From Usnea hakonensis (Eukaryota > Ascomycota > Lecanoromycetes > Lecanorales > Parmeliaceae), in NCBI GenBank assembly GCA_013423325.1, contig BLJB01000001.1, positions 310,001-374,000 on the forward strand: 64,000 nt of DNA, in the 5' to 3' direction. Within the stretch, counting starts at the first letter, position 1. Every line of letters begins with the position of its first letter. Position numbers and translations under genes: made by a program. A model generated the notes under the pieces. It was not told the DNA's origin, searched no databases, and was given only the letters and a program-made list of their open reading frames with translations. Positions 23,032 through 31,880 of the stretch are shown here, in pieces.

Positions 23032-24759
23032 TCAGGGCAAAGATAATGATGGTTCAGACCCGCCCAGGAGAGAAGAATTATAAATCACATCAGCATCCAG
23101 AAATTGATCTAGATCCTCTCCTTGCAGCCCAGGCAAGTCAGCGACCAGCGCTCCAAGCCACGAATAATCTTCCGCGCCGGGATTCAGTTGCGGCGGTGAA
23201 GCAATCGGTCGTTCTGGCTGCTGCATACTGAGAGCCTCACCGAAAGTCGCTATATCCTCTTCTCTGCGTTGCTGGTGTATCCGAACCAACATACACGCTG
23301 CACTGTAGGCCTTTTTTATCGTTTCCGTGTCGTAGGTGGAAGCAACCAGACTTAGGGACTCCATTGCCTCTGGAAGCATCCTGAGCGACGAGCGCGTGTC
23401 CATCACAAGGAGGACGCAGATGATATGGAAAGGCACGTTCGCAACTTGGTGCCATGGAGAACAATCCAAGACCATACTCCGTGCACAACCAAGTCCTTTC
23501 TTTAACAAGGCTAGGACCTGCTCTGTCAGCCCAGACGAAATGTCAAGTTTCTGGCTATGAATGCGCCGAAGAATACAAAGTACAAGATTACACTGCGCAA
23601 GAACCGATGGCGGTTGGGTGTGGGACCCATCCAGGACTTTGGAGAGTGTTGATGTGAGATCTGTCTCCTCCTCTAATCTGCCCGGGTCAAGACTGACCGA
23701 CACTGGTAGGAGACCTAGGATTTCAGCGGTATAGTCGCCCGGCTTTGGTGATGGCAATAAGGGCAAATTATTATTCTGGAAAGAGACTCGCGAGAGGCCT
23801 AGATCAAAGGATGTCCACGCATTCAGGTGATGTGCAAGTCCGACAAGCCTTTTTTGGAGGTCTGGATCGCATTGTGCACAGGGCACAAGGTCCGAGGTCG
23901 ATTCGGGGTGAAGCCCTGAAGCTTCGACAAGGTGCATCAAGGTGGAGCTAGCTATCCATGTCGAATGTGGCGACTCTGTCATCCGAAGATATATTGATCG
24001 GAGCGTCCAGCCAGTCAGAAGATCTATGGACGGGGGACCAGACAGATAGTGGTTGTCTAGACTTGAACGAGCCGAGTGAACAAGGTGTACTTCGGTGATT
24101 GTGGCATGTCGTTGAGAAAAAAGGCATCCTAAAGCTGCAACACCTCCTAGGATACTATCGTAGATGCTCGGTACGAGAGGTGATTTCCAACGTGTATCTA
24201 GTCGTTCAAGGAATTGGCGATGATCGATAAACCCGTAGCATGGGTCTACCTTGTCGAAATAAACTTGACTCAGCAGTTTCATGTGCTCGAGTGAAGTGCA
24301 TTCAACAATCGACAGCGCAGAAGCAGCATTGAGTTGAGAGGACGACACTTGTCTCGCTCCAACGTTCCAGCCAAAAAGATTGAGTTTGGGAGCTTTGATG
24401 GGGTCAATCTTGAGGCCAAGCTTTCTGACGAAAGCTGCTCCAGAATTGGCCTCCAGGCGACGCCGAAGCCGGTCGCAATGGTCGGACTCAACCGTGCTTG
24501 GGGCAAGGAGAGGTCTGGCTGGAGGGTCCGGTGTCGCTGGTCCTTGCTGAGCTGCATAATTGCACTTGTAGCTCCATTCCGTGCAAGTGCCGCAAGGGTC
24601 AGCCCCGTTGCACTTTCTTTTGCGCTGTCGACAGGGATTGCAGGCCAGCCGGGAACGCTTGCGTTTCGGAGAATTCATAGTATTAGTTACACGTGGCAGG
24701 GGGGAAGGACTTGGAGTGGGAATTGCAGGTGTAGTAGGTAGCTGCGGGATCAACATCAT
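23032..24759 (-). CDS. Zn2Cys6 transcription factor of the accessory island
   Basis: A single exon of 575 residues. The zinc cluster near residues 39-66 reads CNPCRQRKRKCNGADPC then GTCTEWSYKC, with the classic C-x2-C-x6-C-x5-C-x2-C-x6-C spacing preceded by a basic stretch (PKRKRSR). A fungal-specific factor region follows (YFDKVDPCYGFIDH, GGVAALGCLF, GWTLRSIYLRM, SSTLMHLVEASGLH, HLNAWTSFDLGLSR), common in regulators of catabolic and secondary metabolism genes. The first ATG is used; another in-frame Met at residue 28, closer to the zinc cluster, is possible. It is divergent from the intact nitronate monooxygenase and codirectional with the MFS transporter, so it is the likely local regulator (inference). 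Confidence 0.88.
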   Translation of the reverse strand: MMLIPQLPTTPAIPTPSPSPLPRVTNTMNSPKRKRSRLACNPCRQRKRKCNGADPCGTCTEWSYKCNYAAQQGPATPDPPARPLLAPSTVESDHCDRLRRRLEANSGAAFVRKLGLKIDPIKAPKLNLFGWNVGARQVSSSQLNAASALSIVECTSLEHMKLLSQVYFDKVDPCYGFIDHRQFLERLDTRWKSPLVPSIYDSILGGVAALGCLFSQRHATITEVHLVHSARSSLDNHYLSGPPSIDLLTGWTLRSIYLRMTESPHSTWIASSTLMHLVEASGLHPESTSDLVPCAQCDPDLQKRLVGLAHHLNAWTSFDLGLSRVSFQNNNLPLLPSPKPGDYTAEILGLLPVSVSLDPGRLEEETDLTSTLSKVLDGSHTQPPSVLAQCNLVLCILRRIHSQKLDISSGLTEQVLALLKKGLGCARSMVLDCSPWHQVANVPFHIICVLLVMDTRSSLRMLPEAMESLSLVASTYDTETIKKAYSAACMLVRIHQQRREEDIATFGEALSMQQPERPIASPPQLNPGAEDYSWLGALVADLPGLQGEDLDQFLDADVIYNSSLLGGSEPSLSLP

Positions 24760-24830
24760 TTATGTAGCCGCAATACCCGTCAAGACGCCAAGAGTTCTAG
24801 TTGGCCCCGCCCGGCTAGTAGACGCTACCG

Positions 24831-24856
24831 TTCGCTACCGCTCATGCGGTAGCGAA
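24831..24856. promoter_or_regulatory. Perfect 11-bp palindrome with CCG-N6-CGG core, putative Zn2Cys6 operator
   Basis: The arms TTCGCTACCGC (24831-24841) and GCGGTAGCGAA (24846-24856) are exact reverse complements around a TCAT spacer. Within it CCG (24838-24840), six bases and CGG (24847-24849) form an everted CCG/CGG pair, the sort of half-site pair bound by zinc cluster dimers. A further direct copy of CGCTACCG precedes it at about 24823-24830. It lies 72-97 bp upstream of the regulator ATG and about 480 bp upstream of the monooxygenase ATG. The operator role is an inference. Confidence 0.5.
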
Positions 24857-24924
24857 TATTTCGATTACTTTAGGCTAAGATCTCGGACGAGCCGTCGCTC
24901 CAAGTTGTTTTCGGCAGGCTAATA

Positions 24925-25180
24925 GTTTCCTAGTGAAGTCATATATCTTAATTTTATACGTTAATAAAAGAACTAGATATTACTTTATCATAAATAGTCT
25001 TTATATTTATTATATTTATTAATTTATATTATTAAAATCTCGTACTAAATAGTAATTAATTTATTTAATAATATAAATTAGAACGCCTTTGTACTAAGCT
25101 TTTTATTACGTAGAGTATTTCGATTATAAAAACTAGTAATTTAATCTTCTAGTATTAAATTAGGATTTTTTTCCGAAAAG
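24925..25180. other. AT-rich, RIP-like block
   Basis: Very high A+T with many TA dinucleotides (TATTTATTATATTTATT style) and few CG, with an abrupt change to ordinary DNA on both sides. This is the look of a repeat decayed by repeat-induced point mutation. No coding frame. Confidence 0.55.
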
Positions 25181-25336
25181 TTGTTACCGTTAATAGAATC
25201 ATTGTATAAGATACAGGGAAAGTGTAATGAACTGACGTCGAAAGATTTATTCCTACTTTGGAGAAATACTACTGTGATCACATAGCCCGCCCTGGTCTAT
25301 GAGGTACATTCATGACAGATTTCCTTTCCTCGCCTC

Positions 25337-26443
25337 ATGGCTTCAAAATTGTTGTCGCGCTATCCTTGGGCAAGACTCCCATTCATCGTCGGTGCGCCGA
25401 TGCGCGTCATGTCTGGGCCTGCACTTGCCGTAGCTGTCTCGCGCGCAGGTGGTCTGGGATTCATTGGGCCTGGACTCAAAACTCAAGACATGATCATTGA
25501 CCTTGAAGAGGCATCAATGCTAATAAATAGAGAACCTAGCTCTTCACCTATCTTCGGCGCCTTTCCCTCAACGCATTCTCTTCTCCCAGTCGGTGTCGGC
25601 TTCCAGCTTTGGGTAGACGATGTCAAGGTAGCTGTCGCCAACATTGAGAGGTTCAAACCTTGTGCTGCCTGGTTGTTCGCACCTCGAGAGGGTCAAGAAG
25701 AATTAGATGACTGGTCTCGCAGAATCCGCCAGGCATCGCCTGAAACCCAACTATGGATCCAAATCGGCACGTTGAGAGAGGCAAAACAACTCCTGAAGAG
25801 TGCTGAAAAACCCGATGTCGTCGTCGTACAGGGAGCAGAAGCAGGCGGCCATGGCCGGGTAAAAGATGGTATGGGTATCATGACATTGCTTCCAGAGGTT
25901 GCAGATGCAATGGCAAACAGTGAGATTCTTTTGTTAGCTGCAGGGGGCATTGCCGACGGACGTGGCGCTGCAGCGGCGCTATGCTTGGGGGCCTCAGGTT
26001 TGGCGATAGGGACCCGATTCCTGGCTGCCAAAGAAGCACGGATTAGCCAGGGGTATCAGAGTGCGATACTGCATGCCTCCGATGGTGCGGTGACGACGAC
26101 ACGAACTTTGCTCTACAATCATCTCAGGGGCACTTTTGGTTGGCCAGCGGAATATAGCCCGAGGACCATTATCAACAAATCGTTTTTGGAGCATCAGGCA
26201 GGTAGGGCCTTTGAGGAACTCAAAAGATGCCATGACGAGGCTCTTGAGACGGGCGACAGTGGCTGGGGACCGGATGGAAGGCTTGCAACCTATGCCGGGG
26301 CCTCTGTGGGACTCATTCATGAAGTGAAAGCTGCGGGCAACATCGTCCGAGAAGTGCAAGAGGAAACTCTGAGGAGGCTCCGGTTGCTGAGTCAGTCCCT
26401 GAGTGTCAAACCGAATTCTGCTGCGGAACTAAATAGCGAATGA
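25337..26443 (+). CDS. Nitronate monooxygenase (intact)
   Basis: A single exon of 368 residues, beginning MASKLLSRYPWARLPFIVGAPM; an in-frame upstream start does not exist before 25337. Family motifs are PMRVMSGPALAVAVSRAGG (FMN site), GVGFQLW, LWIQIGTLREA, VVVQGAEAGGHG (with the catalytic-type His), LLAAGGIADGRGAAAALCLG and GTRFLAAKEA, and a C-terminal YAGASVGLIHEV. These enzymes use FMN and O2 to oxidise alkyl nitronates; several fungal members act on propionate 3-nitronate, the anion of the toxin 3-nitropropionate. The length fits fungal members. It is divergent from the Zn2Cys6 regulator and upstream of two further oxidoreductase-like genes on the same strand. A decayed paralogue lies at 19223-20200. 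Confidence 0.92.
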   Translation: MASKLLSRYPWARLPFIVGAPMRVMSGPALAVAVSRAGGLGFIGPGLKTQDMIIDLEEASMLINREPSSSPIFGAFPSTHSLLPVGVGFQLWVDDVKVAVANIERFKPCAAWLFAPREGQEELDDWSRRIRQASPETQLWIQIGTLREAKQLLKSAEKPDVVVVQGAEAGGHGRVKDGMGIMTLLPEVADAMANSEILLLAAGGIADGRGAAAALCLGASGLAIGTRFLAAKEARISQGYQSAILHASDGAVTTTRTLLYNHLRGTFGWPAEYSPRTIINKSFLEHQAGRAFEELKRCHDEALETGDSGWGPDGRLATYAGASVGLIHEVKAAGNIVREVQEETLRRLRLLSQSLSVKPNSAAELNSE

Positions 26444-27996
26444 ACTACAATTTGCCTCGAGCTAAAACCACTCTACTTGGAGTTTTCATGTCATATTGCA
26501 TACTACCGCAATTTAACGCTTGTAGAAATACATCAATTACTGATGCAGCTACAGACCGTTCCGTCAGTGAGGTATACTCAGTCATATGTGCGTCATTGTT
26601 GACCAGACTGAAATGTGGATAAAGGGCCAGATGACAATCCTAGGCACTGACTATGTCGCTAAAATCCCTCGACAGAATATGATTCACCCTAGGGCTTGTT
26701 GAGTTGCAGCCAACTCACGATTGCGGATTCCAGTACTGACAGCGCAGCGCAGAGCAGTGATCATCTGCGCTTGACGTCGTCAGGTGAGCCAAATAGTAGT
26801 CATTCAAGTTATCATGGAAGTTGTGGAATGAATTTGCGGAAATAAGCCGAGATGATTGTCAATTCGAATCGCATGCAGCACGCCATGTAACACTATTCGT
26901 ATCCTTCAATAATGATCATCCCTTTCCAGTCTCAGCAACAGCTAATGAAGCTTTACGGTACAACGCTCATGAAATATGTCATCCGTACGATCCCGAAATC
27001 TTGGTACTCTGTTTAGCGAAGCCGAAGTTGTTTAGAACGAAGCTAACATCAGGGATGCACTAACTAACAGACCGGCTGCATTACCAACCTGCACGACTCA
27101 GGTGGAATTTGATGTGTCAGAGGATCGATGTGGAGGTAAGTCGTTGGCTCGGGGGCGCACATGTAGACTCCATTGGCTCTACACCTCTACACCTAAGAAC
27201 ACCATCATGTATAACGTAATTTTGTTTTGGGATACGGGCTAAGGCTCATCTACAATGTAGAGTTTGGTAGACTTATTATCTTATATTCATATTCTCTGAG
27301 GTATAGTACAATTTAAGTTCGAACTTATATATTCTTTTTACAAAGATCTATTTTATAAGGAAATCGTATTATATTATAAATATAAATCTCGAGTAAAAGA
27401 GTGTAATGAAAGTGTATATAAGTATATCTAACTACTTATTTAATTTATTTTTCAAGGTTATATTTATTTCTTATTTCTTATTCGAATTAAGACTCTCGAT
27501 ACCGTAAACAAGATTACTAGCGTTGAGATTACTTAGATTACCTATGAGTCTAGTAATTATGAGTTAACCCGCAAATGGTAATTATAACCGCTCGGAGTTC
27601 AGCCAGCCGAAGGCCGAACTAAAAGAAAAAGACTGTCATGGGGGAAGTCCACAGCAGCGTTTGTTGTCGACACCACCATCAACCCACCTAGACAGGGTTG
27701 CATCGGATATACTGGTCATCGACCTTCGGCTGACTATGCCAGCAGAGAAAGGTCGCGCTTGTTTGAAAGGATCTCCATTCCCCGACTTAAATAGGGCTCA
27801 CTGTACCATATTTGACTCTTTTCCATCTCAGCTCCTAGTCGCCTGCTTATTTCGGTATCGCTAACCCCTCCCCACTCCCCAACAAAAATTCCACTAGATT
27901 GGGTCGACAAACATCAATTACAGACACACTTGCACCTCGAAGCCAATCAACGTTCCAACGCATGTCCCTGTCCACACCTTCATTGCACTAACCGCC
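26444..27996. other. 1.55 kb intergenic stretch with an AT-rich block
   Basis: No gene recognised. The stretch 26821-27063 has an open frame without family resemblance. An AT-rich, RIP-like block runs from about 27230 to 27560. From about 27600 the composition is normal and probably promoter for the carboxymuconolactone-decarboxylase-like gene. Confidence 0.5.
27230..27560. other. AT-rich, RIP-like block
   Basis: Long TA-rich stretches (TATATAAGTATATCTAAC style) with sharp borders against GC-balanced neighbours. It resembles the blocks at 24925-25180 and 31660-31800 in composition, not in sequence. Confidence 0.5.
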
Positions 27997-28576
27997 ATGT
28001 CTACGGATCCGAAATTCGATGACCTCCACCAACAGCTTTTCGAAGAGGGGCTAAAGGCGCGCCGGGCCGTCCTCGGGAACGAGTACGTCGACCGCGCGCT
28101 GCAGAACGCCAGCACATTCTCGCGGCCGGTACAGGAGCTCATCACTGAATGGGCCTGGGCCAACATCTGGAGGCGGCCTGGTCTGGACTGGAAGCAACGC
28201 AGTCTTTTGAGTAAGTAACGTTCTTTGGATCATTGCCCTGGTTTTTTACCGTGGCCGTGGGATCAATGCGTCGATATGGGATTCTACAGTACTCCGACAA
28301 TTGTTCTAATGAGGAAATTGGAGGACTTCTGCTGACCAGTGCTGGGGATATGTGGTAGACTTGGGCATAATGATTGCCCAGAAAGCGTGGCTGGAGCTGG
28401 CGTTGCACACCCGCGGCGCGATCAACAACGGTCTCTCGGAAATTGAGATTAGGGAGGTGGTACTACAGGCAACAGTCTACTGTGGCACGCCTGCAGGTCT
28501 TGAGGCGATGCAAATTACAGAGAAGACAATCAATGAAATGGTGGAGAAGGGTGAATATAAGCGATCCGAGGCCTAA
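27997..28576 (+). CDS. Carboxymuconolactone decarboxylase-family protein
   Basis: Two exons, 27997-28210 and 28359-28576; 432 nt, 143 residues, with a 148-nt intron. Landmarks are [92 protein letters not shown]. This is the fold of gamma-carboxymuconolactone decarboxylases, small all-alpha proteins that decarboxylate 4-carboxymuconolactone in the protocatechuate branch of the beta-ketoadipate pathway. It lacks the CxxC of AhpD-type peroxidases; one Cys (VYCGTP) is present. In fungal clusters such proteins also act on other lactones or as isomerases, so the substrate is open. It stands between nitronate monooxygenase and the FAD/NAD(P)-binding gene on the same strand. Confidence 0.9.
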
Positions 28577-29706
28577 GCTGATGTTCTACATCGTCCATGA
28601 GCATCGTGATTTCCCCTGTCCGCCATAGTCTTTCGAGGGTCTCTTGCGCTAGGTGCTCCCCTACAGTCAATTAGAATCTGCTAGTATGCTCTCTGTTGTT
28701 CGGCCCAGTCTCGTCTTACAGAGCAGCTTAAATTTAGCTCTCACGCATAACAAGGCGAAGATACACGTGCTGAGACTTGCGAGAATAGAGTATCTTACAA
28801 AAATAGAAGCCGAAAACCCTCCGAAACTGCTGGGGCAGACGATGAGATCGTCGGATTCTTCAAGGATTCAACAAGGATTATGGAGGTTTGGGGACCTTGG
28901 AGGAGACTGTAAGAAAGAAATCGCAAGGTAGGACCACCGTATATCAACATGCACATGCATACTTGAGAAAGTAACTCCGCGGGCTCGTCAGAGGAGCGTA
29001 AGTAAGTACCGCAGGCTTTTGCCTCTCTTGATATCAGTCTTGACAACGTGGACTCGCAATAGTGGACCCCAACAGGAGAACGTGCTCGAATCCCAGAGCT
29101 CGTTGGGTTGACTAATTCAACGTTGTACTGACGATGCATAGTTTCGCTTATTTGCCACACAAATGTGCTCGGATCATATACTCGTTAGTTTAACTGATTC
29201 AACATCGTAATGACAATGCGCGGTTTCGCTTGTTATGCTCCACTCTTGATTTGTCTTCACACCTCTTCACACCACTTCACACCTCTACAACGGTGCGTCC
29301 GTCCGAGATGGCGGTCTGATACAATCCTACTTCGCATCATGGCTGCTCCCGTCAGGGTGAAAGGTTTGCCCTTAGCGACAATTCATTCGTCGAATGAGTT
29401 GACAAAAGCACAACGCTCTTTCTGGCAGTCCGTCCGCCACAGATCCTTCTCGGATGAGGTTGCCAAAGTTGGAATACAAGACGTAAAAGGATTGTTGATC
29501 TCACACTTGAAAACCCCAGTTACCTCATCAATTCTATGCGCCGCTCGATTTCCTTGCCCACTCTATAGAGGTATGACGAGTTCCGCAAACTCCTAGTCCT
29601 AGTCTCATTGTTATATAAAGGATCCGTGGAGCAGCCTTAACGGTCAGTTATCGACATCTTTCTCTACAAACCAACAGTTCAAATCAAGATTCCAACTCCA
29701 TCCACC
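28577..29706. other. 1.1 kb intergenic stretch with a tandem duplication
   Basis: No gene recognised. A frame with M at 29340 (MAAPVRVKGLPLATIHSSN) has no family resemblance. A roughly 70-bp diverged tandem duplication lies at 29081-29232. A CCG-AGATGG-CGG site (CCG-N6-CGG) occurs at 29303-29314, the same half-site spacing as in the palindrome at 24831-24856. Confidence 0.5.
29081..29232. repeat. Diverged tandem duplication, two copies of about 70 bp
   Basis: Copies at about 29081-29150 and 29163-29232 share GTGCTCG, a following CTCGTT, GATTCAAC/AATTCAAC and GGTTTCGCTT/AGTTTCGCTT. They are about 80% alike and most differences are transitions. Confidence 0.6.
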
Positions 29707-31656
29707 ATGATTTACTCCACTGCTGCTGTTCCCAGGTTTGCAACGAAGGACGTATCCTCAGGAATCACTCATACCCACATTGCTATCGTCGGCGCCGGGC
29801 CGCGTGGCACCAGCGTTCTGGAACGTCTCTGCGCCTCCGCCGGAGATCTCCTCGCGCCGGGTATACTGCTAACGGTTCACCTTATCGATCCATGGCCGCC
29901 GGGACCCGGCCATGTCTGGCGTACAGAGCAGTCGCCGGAGCTATTGATGAATACGGTATCGTCTCAGATAACTCTGTTCACGGACGATAGCATAGTTTGC
30001 GAGGGCCCAATACGTGCAGGGCCGAGCCTGTATACGTGGGCAAAAAATGCCGGCCTCGGACTAGGTCCCGACGACTACTCAGGCCGTTCCCAGTATGGCC
30101 AATATTTGGAATGGGTCTTCCGCGAGGTAATGCAGAGAAAGCCACCTAACGTAAAGATCGAAGTGCACACTGCTCGTGCGGTGTGTCTAGACGATACGAC
30201 CTATGGCCGCCAGATCCTTACCCTCTCGAATAGTCGTACCCTATCCAACCTCTCCGCCGTGGTGCTAGCCCAGGGTCATGTGCCGCTACATCTAGGCCCC
30301 GAGCAGCAGCAGCACTCTATGTTCGCTAAACGGCACGGCTTGCGTTACGTCTCGCCCTCCAACCCGGCGGACATTAACCTCTCTTCCCTCGTCCCTGGAG
30401 AGCCAGTCCTTCTGCGCGGCCTCGGCCTTAATTTCTTCGATTATATGGCTCTGTTAACAGTGTGCCGAGGCGGTAAATTCACCCGAACACGCGATGGCAC
30501 TCTGCGCTACCACCCTTCGGGCAAGGAGCCTCAACTATATGCCGGCTCCCGTCGCGGTATTCCATATCAAGCCCGCGGCGATAATGCCAAGGGCGCGTAT
30601 GGTCGTTACATGCCAAGCATCCTTACAGAGGATGTAATCACCAGCTTTCGCAAGCGTGCCGACTCTGGGAAAGCACCAGACTTCCTGGGCGAGATATGGC
30701 CGCTTGTTGCCAAGGAAGTAGAGATGGTCTACTACGAGACCCTACTCGGACGGCACCGGGACGGATCGGAGCGCACTGAGTTCCGGAATTGCTTTCTTTC
30801 TACGCCGCACAATAGCCCCGAAGAGACTCAATTCCTTGACGAGCTCAGCATTCCCAAGGCCGACCGCTGGTCCTGGAACCACATTCAATGGCCCTACCGC
30901 AATCGCACCTTCGAGTCGGCCAGGGCCTGGCAGAACTGGCTGCTTCGCTATCTACGTGAAGATGTCGTGCAGGCCGCACAGGGGAACGTCGATGGGGCTG
31001 TGAAAGCGGCCCTAGATGTACTTCGCGACCTGCGCAACGAGCTGCGGCTGATCGTGGATCAGAGCGGACTGTCCGGCACCTCGCGCCGGGAACACCTAGA
31101 CCACTGGTATACACCCTTCAACGCCTTCCTGTCTATCGGCCCCCCTCGACAGCGCATCGAGCAGATGGTCGCGCTAATAGAAGCGGGTATCCTACATGTG
31201 CTCGGCCCACGGCTGGACGTGCAAGGTGAGGATGGAGTCTGGCTCGCACGTTCTCTCGAGATACCAAACTCGACGGTACGGGTGACCACGCTGATAGAGG
31301 CGCGCCTGCCCGAACCATGCCTCCAGCATACCGCCGACGACCTTCTCGAGCACCTCCTCAAGACTGGCCAGTCCCGATCGCACACTATTGGCGGTTATGT
31401 CACTGGGGGCATAGATGTAACGCTCAGCCCGTATCATCTAATTGACGATCAAGGTCGCGCGCACGCAAGGCGGTTCGTTATTGGGGTGCCCACTGAGGGT
31501 GTACACTGGGTGACTGCGGCCGGGGCTAGACCTGGGGTAAATTCCGTTACCCTTACGGATATTGCGATGTGCAATAAGCTTGCGAATGCTTGGCACCTTT
31601 TTTCGAGAAATCACCCCCCTTCCTACCCAAAAGTAACATTGCCGAGGCTACTCTAA
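29707..31656 (+). CDS. FAD/NAD(P)-binding domain protein, bacterial-like
   Basis: A single exon of 649 residues. The N-terminus has a Rossmann FAD site (HIAIVGAGPRGTSVLERL, about residues 24-41), followed by PPGPGHVWR and LLMNTVSSQITLFTDD; the middle holds VVLAQGH and VLLRGLGLNFFDYMALL, and later HIQWPYRNRTFES and GYVTGGIDVTLSPYHLID. This matches the FAD-NAD(P)-binding family often annotated in Actinobacteria. It is likely a flavin-dependent oxidoreductase, but the substrate is unknown and no monooxygenase fingerprint can be named with certainty. The gene has no intron, while most neighbours have several, and its codons are GC-rich next to AT-rich flanks; horizontal origin from bacteria is plausible but untested. 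Its 3' end is part of an inverted duplication. Confidence 0.85.
   Translation: MIYSTAAVPRFATKDVSSGITHTHIAIVGAGPRGTSVLERLCASAGDLLAPGILLTVHLIDPWPPGPGHVWRTEQSPELLMNTVSSQITLFTDDSIVCEGPIRAGPSLYTWAKNAGLGLGPDDYSGRSQYGQYLEWVFREVMQRKPPNVKIEVHTARAVCLDDTTYGRQILTLSNSRTLSNLSAVVLAQGHVPLHLGPEQQQHSMFAKRHGLRYVSPSNPADINLSSLVPGEPVLLRGLGLNFFDYMALLTVCRGGKFTRTRDGTLRYHPSGKEPQLYAGSRRGIPYQARGDNAKGAYGRYMPSILTEDVITSFRKRADSGKAPDFLGEIWPLVAKEVEMVYYETLLGRHRDGSERTEFRNCFLSTPHNSPEETQFLDELSIPKADRWSWNHIQWPYRNRTFESARAWQNWLLRYLREDVVQAAQGNVDGAVKAALDVLRDLRNELRLIVDQSGLSGTSRREHLDHWYTPFNAFLSIGPPRQRIEQMVALIEAGILHVLGPRLDVQGEDGVWLARSLEIPNSTVRVTTLIEARLPEPCLQHTADDLLEHLLKTGQSRSHTIGGYVTGGIDVTLSPYHLIDDQGRAHARRFVIGVPTEGVHWVTAAGARPGVNSVTLTDIAMCNKLANAWHLFSRNHPPSYPKVTLPRLL
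31560..31634 (+). repeat. Left arm of inverted duplication (3' end of FAD gene)
   Basis: This coding segment (the IAMCNKLANAWHLFSRN region) recurs in reverse complement at 31801-31880. The first 37 nt are identical in both arms; the rest differs by a few substitutions and one- or two-base length changes in homopolymers. Confidence 0.9.
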
Positions 31657-31659
31657 AGA

Positions 31660-31800
31660 TAGTAAATTTTACACAACGAAATAGCTCTATAGCTATAACG
31701 AATTTTTAAAAGATGTATATATTAATGTTTATCCACTCTTAATAAAGATTTTAGTATAATAAAAATCTTTTTAAGATATTGATATTGATTTTGAGCGAGG
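31660..31800. other. AT-rich spacer between inverted arms
   Basis: TA-rich DNA (AGATGTATATATTAATG style) that fills the loop between the two arms; RIP-like in look. No gene. Confidence 0.5.
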
Positions 31801-31880
31801 TCACTTTTTGGGTAAGAGAGGGGGGTGATTTTTCGAAAAAAAAGTGCCAAGCATTCGCAAGCTTATTGCACATCGCAATA
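31801..31880 (-). repeat. Right arm of inverted duplication
   Basis: Reverse complement copy of the FAD gene 3' end. Read on the minus strand it can still encode IAMCNKLANAW, then diverges. No further part of the gene was recognised beyond it. Confidence 0.9.

Larger units (their letters stand above)
24760..25336. promoter_or_regulatory. Divergent promoter, regulator / nitronate monooxygenase, with AT-rich block
   Basis: The 577 bp between the two start codons contain a perfect hairpin-forming palindrome at 24831-24856, an AT-rich block (about 24925-25180), and a normal-composition stretch before the monooxygenase ATG. Confidence 0.6.

Noticed and set aside
26821..27063. 80-residue frame in the 26.4-28.0 kb gap
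   Set aside because: Composition and translation look random, with no conserved motif and no exon partners.
29340..29596. Short plus-strand frame beginning MAAPVRVKGLPL
   Set aside because: No family resemblance, no splice-supported extension, and it lies in a promoter-like region with repeats.
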